A stretch of DNA of 64,000 bases. Source: Cadophora sp. MPI-SDFR-AT-0126. Its lineage: Eukaryota; Ascomycota; Leotiomycetes; Helotiales; Ploettnerulaceae. The stretch covers positions 2,666,001-2,730,000 of the forward strand of contig JAGMVK010000006.1 in NCBI GenBank assembly GCA_020747065.1, written 5' to 3'. A program made the translations under genes and the position numbers. The notes below the pieces were generated by a model. That model was not told the origin of the DNA. It worked only from the letters and a program-made list of their open reading frames with translations, and ran no database searches. Shown here one piece after another: positions 54,599 to 64,000 of the stretch (the first letter of the stretch is position 1; every line of letters starts with the position of its first letter).

Positions 54599-55102
54599 TT
54601 TTTGATTGGACAATTTTTCAAAACCAAATAGATGATTGAATAGGGGTTGGACAAGGACAAAACATTTTTGGGAGGGGTGTCGAAAGCATCTATTTTGTAA
54701 CTTCCCCAAGATTTCCTACCCAGCGATTTGTCCCCGGGAAACTGGTGATGGTATCTGCCTCCGGAGAATCTTTCACCCCACTATTGCGACGTTGGCCGCG
54801 GGAATCCTTTTGCTCCACAATTGCCCGAGGCGAACTGCCTTGCCCCTCATAATCTTATCAAGGATACGCTGCAGAAATTCCGGATGTTCCCTTGGTCCCT
54901 TGCAAAGTCCTATCGACACAATCTTTCAGATAATCGAAAGGTGGAGTTAACAGATAACAGTCGTGCCGTGATCCTGATGCAGTATATCAAGATGCCTCTT
55001 GTAGCTCGCCAACCATTGTTTGAACGTCAATTCTGACAACATTAATCATCACACACTATTATCTGTGCTGTTTTTGCAAATTTCGTTTTTTTCAAAAAAG
55101 AA
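54599..55102. promoter_or_regulatory. Divergent promoter of the aminotransferase and permease genes
   Basis: 504 bp between divergent start codons. Two short palindromes with CCGG cores, CTCCGGAG (54759-54766) and TTCCGGA (54878-54884), are candidate Zn2Cys6 sites for the neighbouring regulator; this is inference only. A pyrimidine/AT-rich leader (gttttttcaaaaaag) precedes the permease start codon. Confidence 0.4.
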
Positions 55103-56810
55103 ATGGCCGAAAAGGGGGGCGAGATAGGCCTTGACAGCCACAGCGTACCCGACTCTAGTTCCGCGGATCGCAATGAGAAACAATTGACCGGAGCATTTGG
55201 AGAGGCAGTGGGTGTTTACGGAAATACTGCAACGGCTGAAGAGCTCGGTTATGTCCACAGAGGGTACGTACATCACAATTTTTACAGCTCGATCGCCACG
55301 CTCAACTTCAGATAGGTTCAAGTCTCGTCATATGCAGTTCATTGCCATTGGAGGAACCATCGGTACGGGTTTGTTTCTCGGTATTGGTGCAGCCTTTGCC
55401 AAGTCAGGTCCCCTTTCAGTACTCCTGGGATTCTCAATTACCGGAATGGCTGTTTACGCCATGATGATGTGCTTGGGAGAGATGGCAACTTGGCTACCTC
55501 TTCCTGGAGCAACTCCTCAATACTGTGCTCGCTATGTCGACCCCGCAATGGGCTTTGCAGTAGGCTGGACGATCTGGTATTTGTCTGCAATAGCCATCTG
55601 TGCAGATATCATCGCCGCCACTGTAATGATACAGTTTTGGAACGACACAATCAGTCCTGCTGTGTGGATCAGCATCATCATCGTGCTCGTTTTGGCCTTG
55701 AACATCTGGGCAGTTTCCATCTATGGCGAGGCCGAATTTATGTTTGCATCCATCAAGATACTCGCGATCGTCGGTCTCCTGTTCATGTCCTTCATCGTGG
55801 TTCTCGGTGGAGGTCCTACTCATGATCGCATTGGTTTTCGATATTGGTACAATCCTGGCCCAGCGATGAAGAAAGTTGTTGCAACGGGCCACACAGGGAG
55901 GTTCTTAGGCTTGTTTTCCACCCTCGTATTTGCTGCATTCTCCTATGGGGGCATAGAAATGATTGCCGTGGCAGCCGGAGAGACCCAGGATCCTCGAAGA
56001 AATGTTCCCAAGGCTGTCAAGCGAACCCTTTGGCGGATCGTGATATTCTACGTGCTCGGCTCCCTTGCCATTGGTATGCTTGTTCCTTCCAACCATGAGC
56101 AACTCGGAAGCGCGTCGCCATGGGTCCTCGCCGTTCAAAGCGCACACATCAGCGTCCTTCCCCACATCATAAATGCAGTCATTATAATCTCGGCGACTTC
56201 GTCTGCAAATGCTTTCGTGTATGTGGGCTCAAGGTATCTCTTTGGCTTAGCCCAGAACCACCAAGCTCCTCGCATCTTTCTAAAGTGTACAAAGCGCGGC
56301 ATTCCAATCTATGGTATCGGATTCACCTCCATTTGGAGCCTCCTGGCTTACATGTCAGTATCTGAAGGCCCGGCCAAAGTCTTCCGTTGGCTTCAGAGCC
56401 TTGGGACCGTTGCAGCGCTCTTTACCTGGTGCAGTATTTGCATTACTTACATACGCTTTCGACAAGCTTTGATCGCCCAGAATGTCGAGCGTAGCACTAT
56501 TCCTTTCAAATCTCCATTCCAGCCATACGCTGCTTGGTTCGCTCTGATATACTTCGCCATGATCATTGTGTTCAGCGGCTGGGAGGTTTTCACCAAAGGT
56601 AGATGGTCGCTTGAAACATTCGTCACATCATATATCGGAATCCCGATTTACTTTGCCTTGTACCTTCTGTGGAAAGCCTGGAAGCGGACTTCTCTCGTCG
56701 AACCAGCAGAAGCCGATCTATGGACTGGCAAAGCTGCACTAGACGCGGAGGAATGGCCGGAGAAGGTACCGAGAAATCTCTTGGAGAAGATCTGGATGAA
56801 GGTTGTTTAG
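55103..56810 (+). CDS. Amino-acid permease (APC superfamily, YAT/AAT family)
   Basis: Plasma-membrane transporter of 551 residues from two exons (55103-55263 and 55316-56810; the intron ends cttcagatag). The hydrophilic N-terminus ends at a conserved RGFKSRHMQFIAIGGTIGTG LFLG junction: FKSRHMQFIAIGGTIGTGLF is the first helix signature of fungal amino-acid permeases. About twelve membrane segments follow, with MAVYAMMMCLGEMATWLPLP (helix 3), FSYGGIEMIAVAAGETQDPR and NVPKAVKRTLWRIVIFYVLG (helix 6-7), SSANAFVYVGSRYLFGLAQN and PFQPYAAWFALIYFAMIIVF. The substrate cannot be read from sequence. Its place in a head-to-head pair with the dialkylglycine-decarboxylase-like gene suggests an unusual amino acid or its relatives. 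Confidence 0.9.
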
Positions 56811-56878
56811 ATTTGAAGAAGATGGTCAATTTGTGAAAGTAGATAAATGTCGTGTTGTGTCTTGAAGTAGAGTTGTAT
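56811..56878. other. Convergent gene boundary
   Basis: Only 68 bp separate the stop codons of the permease and the Zn2Cys6 gene, so their 3' UTRs overlap. This fits a compact cluster and may produce antisense 3' ends. Confidence 0.5.
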
Positions 56879-58976
56879 CTAGAAAGTACCCGTAAATCCA
56901 GGAAAGAAACCATTCAGAGCCGCAAGATCCATGTCCATATCCAATGGAACAAGATCTTCAAATTCCAAATCGTTTGAGCTTGACTCTTCACATGCAGTCT
57001 CGATCTTCTCAACCAAATCGGTACAATTTGATAGACAGTTGTCGGCTATATCCCATCCATAGTTCTGACGATGAGTCTGGAGCGTATTGATCATAGTCCT
57101 CACAAGTTTCAACGGAGCATTGTGCGCCATTCCCCTAGAATACAGGGCGCTTCTCATCAAAAAGGTTGTTGCTGACGTGAGGGAATATGCGTTGAGGGGA
57201 ATCCAGAAATCTCGAAGGTGACTTTCATCTAGCTCTCGCACAAAGTCGACAATCTCTTCGGATACTCTCCTGGCCTGTATGTAGTATTGAGAGTCGATGT
57301 CTTTGACCTGGAGAGAAACTCTATCCCAATCCAGTTGGCTGCGCCGGATGAGAAGTTTGACGGACAGGTAAGCAAGGCGAAGGTTGGCAGCGCCCGACCC
57401 AACAAGTCTTGTTCCACGAATGACCAGCCGGCGGAGATCATCATCCAACGAATCTTCCCAGTTTATCAAGAGATTCTCGAGGTTGAATGGAGATGCTTCT
57501 GGCATTTTTGAAAGGTCCTTTCCTAGAAGATAGACATGCTCCAGACAGTGTCCCAGCACTTCAGTTAGAGTGGTGAAGGCGACAAAACACGAGGCTGCAG
57601 ATATTTGTGTGCTAGAGGCACCCGGATTGTGAAGATCTTCAGAGGTCGGGAGGGGAACATCGTTGTTGGCATGACGGATTAGAGGTGGAATTCCATAAGC
57701 CAAGCTGCTCCTGTGACGGCGTAAGTAAAAGTCTCCAAAGAAGGGTTGACTGACCATCGATCAAAGATGACAAGAATCCACCATATTCTTATCCTGAACT
57801 TTTTCTCTGATGGTGACAAATTCCAGCCCGAAGGGTCTCGATTCAATCCAAAGGCATTGGCTAGCGCTACGGCCATACCCAAGTGACCACTGTTCCCCAA
57901 GTGATGACTACTTGGTCTACCACAAAGATTTAAGATAACTGATATGATCGTCGATATCCCTGGTGTAGATATCAGTTCGGCATTCACGGCGTTCTCCGCG
58001 TATACCCAGACGGATCGGATCTCTGGGCAGGGAACATTTTTCAGTCGTGGACAGGTGTCCCAGAAAATCAGCGTATTTCCGTAGACAAGAGAAAGCAGCC
58101 CGGGCGAGATCTTCTCTTTGTCGAGATCATATACTCGTCGAAATAGTGGTTCATCAAAGATTGGGAATGACATGTTGACTTTCTCAAAAAATCTGAATCA
58201 ATTAGCACAAGTGTAGAAGAGTAGGAATGGGTTTAGCGAGGGGCTGACAGGTTTATCAAGTCATCCTGGTAGGGTGCAATTCTCCTGTCAATTATCTCGA
58301 GATTTGACGCTGCGATCGATCGACTCTCTACTTCCCGTTTCCCGCGTTTCGGAACAATCTGAAAAAGTATTGATCGTGTGTATTGACTCGGATTGCTTAA
58401 ATCCAACTGGAATCGGACCGTACGTCTGCTCTGGCCGTGAGGGGTGTTGGAAAGGTACTCTTGGAATACCCTATCATCATCGGCGATTGCAGGACTCACC
58501 ACGTGAGAGCTGCCTTCGTGTGATTTGGCAGTAATATCTATCAAGTGAGATATTGAGTCGTTGAGACCAACAACTAAAGGAGATGAAAACTCAGTCATTG
58601 CTCCATTCGGCGTGTGATGCTCTGATTGGGGCGTGAAGGATTGTGGGGGAGGAGGGCCCGGGGAAGTTGAAGAGAGACATCTTGTCCGCGTTCTTTGATC
58701 CTTCAACGATGGGGTAGCATTTCTCTCAGCATCGGATGCATTTCGCCTCCTGGGAGTATCTCGGGATCTTCTAGAACGTGCAGTTGACTGTGGGAAGACG
58801 CAGACAGTACCATGTGCCTGGCACAGGACACAGACAGATGTGTTCCTCGTCTGACATCGTGACTTCCTTGCTCGACATGGAAAGCAGGCCGGACGCATAT
58901 GGGACCTGTACGGGCGCCCTTCGATACTGGGCTGTGGCTGTGGCTGTTCAACATCATGACTCTCGGAGTAGTCCAT
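56879..58976 (-). CDS. Zn2Cys6 fungal-specific transcription factor
   Basis: 665 residues from three exons on the minus strand: 58976-58249, 58192-57755 and 57710-56879, phases agreeing. The zinc cluster is near the N-terminus: C31-x2-C34-x6-C41-x7-C49-x2-C52-x6-C59 (ACFPCRARKSRC with SVCVLCQAHGTVC), followed by an Arg-rich stretch (RSRRSRDTPRRR). A Ser/Pro-rich linker leads to the fungal_trans-like part: FPIFDEPLFRRVYDLDKEKI, HHLGNSGHLGMAVALANAFG, FRIRIWWILVIFDRWSSLAY and GIPPLIRHANNDVPLPTSED. The C-terminal tail is acidic (DLEFEDLVPLDMDMDLAALN), typical of activation. The gene sits 3' to 3' with the permease and is a natural candidate regulator of the permease and the dialkylglycine-decarboxylase-like gene; that link is inferred from position only. 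Confidence 0.88.
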
Positions 58977-59155
58977 GACCGGAATATGATTATGATTATG
59001 TGATGGCTGGCGGAGGTCAAAGAATGAAGTGCCAAATGAACGGCGTCGGGGTTATCTCCTGCTTGCTTACCCAGGCAGGCAGGCAGGTGGGTTTCGGGGT
59101 CCTCATCAGAAATGTCACGTGCATGCAACCAGACTGGCTACTGTACCTCCTACTA

Positions 59156-59182
59156 CCTAGGTACCTACAGTAGGTACCTAGG
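59156..59182. repeat. Perfect 27-bp palindrome of AGGTACCT-type sequence
   Basis: Two 13-bp arms, CCTAGGTACCTAC and GTAGGTACCTAGG, are exact inverted repeats around a single A. A further partial copy (ccaggtacct) follows at 59185-59195. Similar TAGGTACCTA motifs are common in fungal genomes as simple palindromic repeats. Confidence 0.85.
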
Positions 59183-59350
59183 TATCCAGGTACCTCATAC
59201 TCATATTAGTGTAATGACCATTATTTCAGAGAATATAATATAACAACCAACGTTGGAGGCCAGTTTCCTAAAAGAGAAGCTGCGTAGGTTCACGCTGTTC
59301 TCGAAGGTGGGGTTTCCCCTGAGCATGGCAGCAAGCAGCCTATAAAGATT

Positions 59351-59375
59351 GCAGGCAGGCAGGCAGGCAGGCAGG
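59351..59375. repeat. GCAG tandem repeat
   Basis: Six GCAG (or CAGG) units in a row. A shorter copy of the same unit stands at about 59073-59090. Confidence 0.85.
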
Positions 59376-59599
59376 AGTGACATTTGAATAAGCGAGATAA
59401 GTTACTGTAACTCTGGACCCCGCCTTACGCCTTGGATGATCGTCCGCCCGCGGCGAATGATAGGAATACCAGTCAGTCAGTCAGTCAATCCATCCACACA
59501 GCGATGGATTATTGTTTCGTTATAAGTAAAACGCCACACCACGCCCGCCCTGGGAGGGAGTTCCAGCCGCCCAGCTATGATTAGTTTATCTGTCACAAT

Positions 59600-61213
59600 A
59601 TGCTTCTCGAGATGAACCTCACAACCTTCTACGTGCCCGCCGCCTTGGCCATCCTCCTCCTCCTCCAAGCCACCACATGCCAGGGCTCCGGCAACGACAA
59701 ACTCACAGTCCGAACCTCTACCGGCACCTTCACCGGACTCATCGATCCCAACTTTCCAAACACTCGACAATTTCGTGCCGTCCCGTTCGCGAAGCCGCCT
59801 GTTGTATCACGCCGCTTCCTGGCTCCGCAGAAGTTACCTCGATCAAGCGAGCATCACTGGGCAACACGATTCCCGCCGTCATGCCCTCAGTTCGTGACAG
59901 CAATAGAGTCATTCTGGAACCTGCCTCTTAGTAACGGCAACCTGATATATAACGGATTCCAAAATGATTCCTCCGGGCTAGTCGCCGAGTCTTCGTCAGA
60001 GGACTGCTTATACCTGGCAGTATGGACACCAACAGCCCCTCCACCAGAGGGCGGCTTTCCTGTCCTCTTTTTCATGACTGGTGGCGGTTTAGTTATTGGT
60101 GGCGTCGACATCCCTTGGCAAATCCCAGCATCTTGGGTCGAGCGATCCCAATCGCATATTGTTGTCTCCATCAACTACCGCCTCAACATCATTGGCTTCC
60201 CTAACGCGCGCGGACTGGCCGGCGAGCAACAGAACCTAGGTCTTCTCGACCAGCGCATAGCGCTCGAATGGGTTCGTGACAATATTGCGGCTTTTGGCGG
60301 CAACCCGAAGCGCATTACCCAGTGGGGACGGTCGGCGGGATCCATCTCTCTTGACATTCTTGCATTTGCCTACCCAGAGGACCCTATTGCCCAAGCCTAC
60401 TGGCTGCAGTCAGGTTCTGTTCTCAGTGGTAGGACGATCATTGACACAACATACGCCAACTTTAGCTTCGTGGCGCGCAACGTTGGGTGTGCCTTTGACG
60501 ACGATGAGGACGGCGCAGCGGAGCTGGACTGCATGCGCCAGGTACCGTTCGCCATGCTTGAGAACTTTATCGGGCAGTATGGTGATCGAGGCGAGACACC
60601 GGCGCTATCTTTTATCTTCATTCCAGATGATCGAATGGTTTTCACTGACTACAAAGCGCGTGCCGAAGCAGGCAAATTCGCTCGTGTGCCGTCCATCCTT
60701 TCAAATACGGCAAACGAAGTATCAACCTTGGTTCCATGGCCTGCAGATAATCTGATCGAGGGCCCACCGCAAGCACCCATCACTGCCGCAGATGTCAGAG
60801 GAGTTTGTGACGCGTACAATCGGACCGTATATTACAACAGGTTGGACGTTCCCGTCTATAGATACCAATACGCGGGCATATTTCCAAACATGAACAACTA
60901 TACGTGGCTTGGTTCCTACCATGGAAGCGATAACCCGATGATCTTTGGGACGTATGATCTTCTGAACGTCGTAGCTCCAAGTACGGAATTCCAGGCGGAG
61001 GTCAGTGAGTCGCTACAAGATCATGTTCTTGCGTTTGTCAAAGACCCGTATCACGGCCCGGAGAAGATTGGCTGGACACCTCAGGTTGCTAGTGACCCAA
61101 ATGGTGGAAAGATCATGCGCTTTGGTTCCAACGGAAAAGCAGCACAGCTTGTCGATGGTCTCGAGATTGATGGAGTATGTCTGGGACTTCGAGAATATGA
61201 TCCATTCCCGTGA
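59600..61213 (+). CDS. Secreted type B carboxylesterase / lipase
   Basis: Single exon, 537 residues. The N-terminus LTTFYVPAALAILLLLQATT is a signal peptide with a likely cleavage after TTCQG; the second Met (MNLTTF) may be the true start. Alpha/beta-hydrolase landmarks: FRAVPFAKPPVVSRRFLAPQ, SSEDCLYLAVWTP, FPVLFFMTGGGLVIGGVDIP (oxyanion hole), INYRLNIIGFP, NLGLLDQRIALEWVRDNIAA, FGGNPKRITQWGRSAGSISL with the catalytic Ser in GRSAG (about residue 245), TANEVSTLV for the acid and SYHGSDNPMIFG for the His. The pentapeptide GRSAG replaces the more common GESAG. Several N-glycosylation sites are present. It hydrolyses carboxylic esters outside the cell; the substrate is unknown. No lid domain is distinguishable. 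Confidence 0.92.
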   Translation: MLLEMNLTTFYVPAALAILLLLQATTCQGSGNDKLTVRTSTGTFTGLIDPNFPNTRQFRAVPFAKPPVVSRRFLAPQKLPRSSEHHWATRFPPSCPQFVTAIESFWNLPLSNGNLIYNGFQNDSSGLVAESSSEDCLYLAVWTPTAPPPEGGFPVLFFMTGGGLVIGGVDIPWQIPASWVERSQSHIVVSINYRLNIIGFPNARGLAGEQQNLGLLDQRIALEWVRDNIAAFGGNPKRITQWGRSAGSISLDILAFAYPEDPIAQAYWLQSGSVLSGRTIIDTTYANFSFVARNVGCAFDDDEDGAAELDCMRQVPFAMLENFIGQYGDRGETPALSFIFIPDDRMVFTDYKARAEAGKFARVPSILSNTANEVSTLVPWPADNLIEGPPQAPITAADVRGVCDAYNRTVYYNRLDVPVYRYQYAGIFPNMNNYTWLGSYHGSDNPMIFGTYDLLNVVAPSTEFQAEVSESLQDHVLAFVKDPYHGPEKIGWTPQVASDPNGGKIMRFGSNGKAAQLVDGLEIDGVCLGLREYDPFP

Positions 61214-63180
61214 AGGAGAGTGACTCGAAAGTGAATTGGTGTAACTAGTTCCCTGAGTTTTCTGCTCTCTTTTTGGTCTGGTTGTGGATTTGCAGGATGT
61301 TCTCTTCTACGTTCCTTACAGAGATGGTAAGCTTACCACTCTTTGTCATTTCCGGCTTTGTTTGTTTCCAAGCGTGTAGGTAGATAACTTTTGAGATCAA
61401 ACAAAGAAACTCCGGTATCTCTAGGCAGTTCTTCGTCGTCTATGGTGTAAAGACTCGCGATGTCGCAGGTAGAATGCGAGATGGTAAGGACTCGAAAGGC
61501 CTCGAGAGGGCATTGCAAAGGTGGTGCTTCGAGCTCAAGGGAGAATGGAGGGACGGACTCTTGCAGCTTAAATGCGAGATTATAAGCCTTTGGTGGAGAT
61601 GAGCACCGCGCGGAGGTTTTTTTCTTTTTTTTCCCCCCCTTGTTGATCGTAAGAGCCGTCGAGTTCTGTGACAGTCGTTATGCGAGGAAAAGTCCGTGTC
61701 GGTGTTGTGGTAATGTTGATGGTATCGCGGGGGGAAGACTTCAAAAGTAGGCATTCATTTCACGTTACTTGTAGTTCTTCTGCCTTCCTCCAGATTTCCA
61801 CACTAAGGCCAAGCAAGCAGATTGAAGTTTGACTGACAGTGTAACAAGGCATTCTGACGAAGAGCAGAGTGACTTGAACCATTACCATTTATTATCCTTC
61901 TGCGTTGTAAATTCGGCCCATATTCTATCGCATGATCCTTCAAGGGATTCTTCAATAATGGTTGAAAGTGATTCCGAATCTTACGTTGATGGTGAAGTAT
62001 ATCCTTCTCAACCAGCCTGGACTTCAAAGGTGATGGTGTCAACAAAACGTCTCGGCCAACCAGTTCAGCCACGCGCGCAACCCAACCAATCACTACTCTC
62101 GTATTTCTTCCCTCCCAGTGATACGGTTCGAAATAAGCAATAATTTGATTGACATTCACCGGGTGGGGGGTGATGGAGGGAAGTGAGTTGGGTCAACGGG
62201 AGAGGTGGAGAATCTTAAGTGGACTCGAGGCAGATGCAGGGGTCGCAGTTGTGACTCCTGTGAAAGTGTGGAAGACTAACCGCTGAGTATCTTCGCCGTG
62301 ACAAGCAAGTTTGCGGGTCTGCTTTTTTTTACTCCTCGTGCTCTTAAAGAGTAAGAGGGGGGTTCTTTCCCCTTCTTTGTTAGAATAATAGTGCTCTCAC
62401 CCTTCTTGCATCTATCTGCTTCGAAGTAATTTATAAAACAGCTTTAGTCATTCGAGGGCTTTTTGCGCAAATTCTATGAAGTTTGACAGAGTGCGGGTCC
62501 GTGTTCAGTGAATTAATTACCTTCGCCTGTGACTTTACTGCGAGTCAACTTTGGCGGAGATTGTAATCCCCGCTCTAGAACGAAGAAGGCGAGTATCTAA
62601 GAACGATTAATATCTAGAAACCTCGGGGGAGGGTGAGATGTGATTAGGCGTAATCATTTGCGAGCAGAGAGATCAGTCCTCAGGAGCAGGTAACGACACT
62701 TCACGAGATCGCACGACTTCGGATGGGCATACGAGGATCAGTGGTTGGCAAGCAAGGGTTGAAATTCAGACTCTTTATCGACATCCAAAACAGTGATAGC
62801 ATTTGGTACTATCCTCGTACTTTGATGGGGTATATTGGTTCCTTCCACAAGTCACGTAGACATACATTACTCGTAGCTTTCTCCCCCGATTGACGACTTG
62901 AAGTCCTGCGACAAAAGAGGCCGCTGGGCGGAGTGGAGAGCAAGAGAACCGACATGTGGAGAAAATCGAGCAGTAAATAGACGTGGAAGTAGATACTTCG
63001 TACTTGTTAGAACAGTCAAAGGTTTGGTTGGAGTCTGTGCGCTATTCTGTCTGCTGTTGGTAGAACAGGTGGGGCATTACGCAGTCTACGTCACTGTAAA
63101 ATATTCTTACAGTTCCCCAACCATCAACAACTTTACTTTATTTTCAACTTGCCTCCTAACCATCAATACCACCCACAACA
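61214..63180. other. 2-kb gene-poor region
   Basis: No gene was recognised. A T/C-rich run (tttttttctttttttt, ccccccc) lies at about 61617-61639, and AT-rich DNA fills most of the rest. The region ends in the CT- and CA-rich leader (aacaacttta, accacccacaaca) of the methyltransferase-like gene. Frames near 61829 and 62898 overlap equally open frames and lack protein character. Confidence 0.45.
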
Positions 63181-64000
63181 ATGCCCTCACCAGACGAAAT
63201 ATTGGCCAATTGGCAAGGCTTGATCGACAATGACTTCTCCAAGACCATTACCGACACATTTGACCTCCCAGATCAAGACAATTATGTCTACAGAGCCGAA
63301 GTCTTCGCGATGACATTACACCAGATCCAGGAACAGATTGATACTGGCAAACTGAAATACAGATATCAATCCCATGGAAAGCAAATTCAGGTAAGTTCTG
63401 TAACGATGTGTCTCAACAGCGATTAACTAACTCAGGTCTCCCCCGCAGACATAACCGCGTACACCACCATCTTCTCCTCCACGACCGACACCCCCAAAGC
63501 CCTCACAGCCTTCCTATCGAACGCAAAGAAAGGATCTCCTCGAGAAACAGTCGCCAAGTATCTCCAGTCCCGACGAATATGTCCTTTCAAGATCCCGAAG
63601 TCAAAAACGCACATCGATCCTTACTACGACATATGGGCATTCTCATGCCAGGAGACTGCATTCCTTGGACCACTGCCTGATCCCTCGTATACGCATCCCG
63701 CCAACGCAAAACACACACATCCCATCCTGCCAGCCTTCTACCACCATTTCGGATGCGTAGTCCCGAGCTACGAAGCCCTGTACATCATATCCCAACTCGT
63801 CGCAGAATCCAGCGCAGAAGGAGTAATCGACATGGCGAGCGGGAATGGCTACTGGACGTACATGCTACGACGTATGAAACTCTCCGTCACAGCTGTAGAC
63901 AACATGGCGAGTGAGTACCGCACTCTGTGGATCGACGATACCGTCAAGGCAGACGGCATGGAATACCTCAAGAAGAACGGTGGTGGGAAAGGGAGGGTTT
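63181..64000 (+). CDS. Methyltransferase-like fungal protein, cut by the window end
   Basis: 5' part only. Exon 1 is 63181-63390 and exon 2 starts at 63436 and is open to the edge at 64000 (GTAAGT donor, branch ctaac, CAG acceptor, phase 0). 258 residues are visible. Sequence: MPSPDEILANWQGLIDNDFS, then YQSHGKQIQVSPADITAYTT, YLQSRRICPFKIPKSKTHID, PYYDIWAFSCQETAFLGPLP and PSYEALYIISQLVAESSAEG. A class-I methyltransferase-like SAM loop comes next, VIDMASGNGYWTYMLRRM with VTAVDNMASEYRTLW. In SAM enzymes the D-x-A-S-G-N-G strand and the following acidic position fit motif I and II. The substrate is not known, and the 3' part is outside the window. Confidence 0.8.

Larger units (their letters stand above)
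58977..59599. other. Divergent intergenic region rich in short repeats
   Basis: Upstream region of the Zn2Cys6 gene (minus) and the carboxylesterase (plus). It has three simple repeats (caggcaggcagg near 59073, gcag repeats at 59351-59375, agtc repeats at 59470-59487) and the 27-bp palindrome at 59156-59182. No gene was seen. Confidence 0.5.

Noticed and set aside
59351..59375. GCAG units considered as a CRISPR-like or regulated array
   Set aside because: They are contiguous four-base units without spacers: a microsatellite. CRISPR arrays are not expected in a fungal nuclear genome.
1..64000. tRNA genes
   Set aside because: I looked for TPsiC-like GGTTCRA and matching stems near candidate sites and found none that folds. 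A tRNA scan would be needed to exclude them.

Overview
The window is nuclear DNA of a filamentous ascomycete (Pezizomycotina). The evidence is short spliceosomal introns (mostly 45-135 bp) with GT-AG borders and CTAAC-like branch sites, two Zn2Cys6 regulators, two HET-domain genes, a NACHT/STAND gene, a dispersed single 5S rRNA gene, and decayed repeats whose differences are mostly C/T and G/A transitions, as expected of RIP-like mutation. A helotialean (Leotiomycetes) host is my guess from protein flavour only.

Layout. 0.3-3.2 kb: a Zn2Cys6 transcription factor, then a composite relic of a PDR-type ABC transporter and an AAA ATPase (3.3-4.0 kb). 4.5-8.5 kb: a glutathione S-transferase and an NmrA-like reductase, separated by a 1.4 kb palindromic mobile-element-like structure with roughly 370 bp inverted arms and a small element nested in one arm. 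9.3-15.2 kb: a TmpA/ferric-reductase-like membrane flavoprotein, divergent from a 4CL-like acyl-CoA ligase. 15.5-20.2 kb: a class 3 (DAG-type) lipase and a GNA1-like N-acetyltransferase. 20.3-21.7 kb: a broken repeat-containing gene. 22.0-25.3 kb: a SNF2 (HLTF/RAD5-like) ATPase, divergent from a NACHT NLR-like gene with zinc fingers (25.6-29.7 kb). 30.7-33.4 kb: a secreted or membrane-anchored protein made of two families of tandem repeats.

34.7-47.2 kb is an accessory stretch: an F-box-like pseudogene broken only by nonsense codons, two HET genes, a diverged repeat pair, a small TA-flanked foldback element, a 5S rRNA gene, a GPI-anchored secreted protein, and relics of a nucleoside-phosphorylase domain and of a beta-mannosidase C-terminus. 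47.5-52.0 kb: a CorA-like membrane protein and a RelA/SpoT-domain protein. 53.3-59.0 kb: a compact set of dialkylglycine-decarboxylase-like aminotransferase, amino-acid permease and Zn2Cys6 regulator, which reads like a catabolic cluster for an unusual amino acid. 59.6-64.0 kb: a secreted carboxylesterase and the 5' part of a methyltransferase-like gene cut by the window edge.

Exon borders were worked out by hand. For every multi-exon gene listed with exons, the summed exon length is a multiple of three and the splice phases agree, unless the gene runs off the window or is called a pseudogene.
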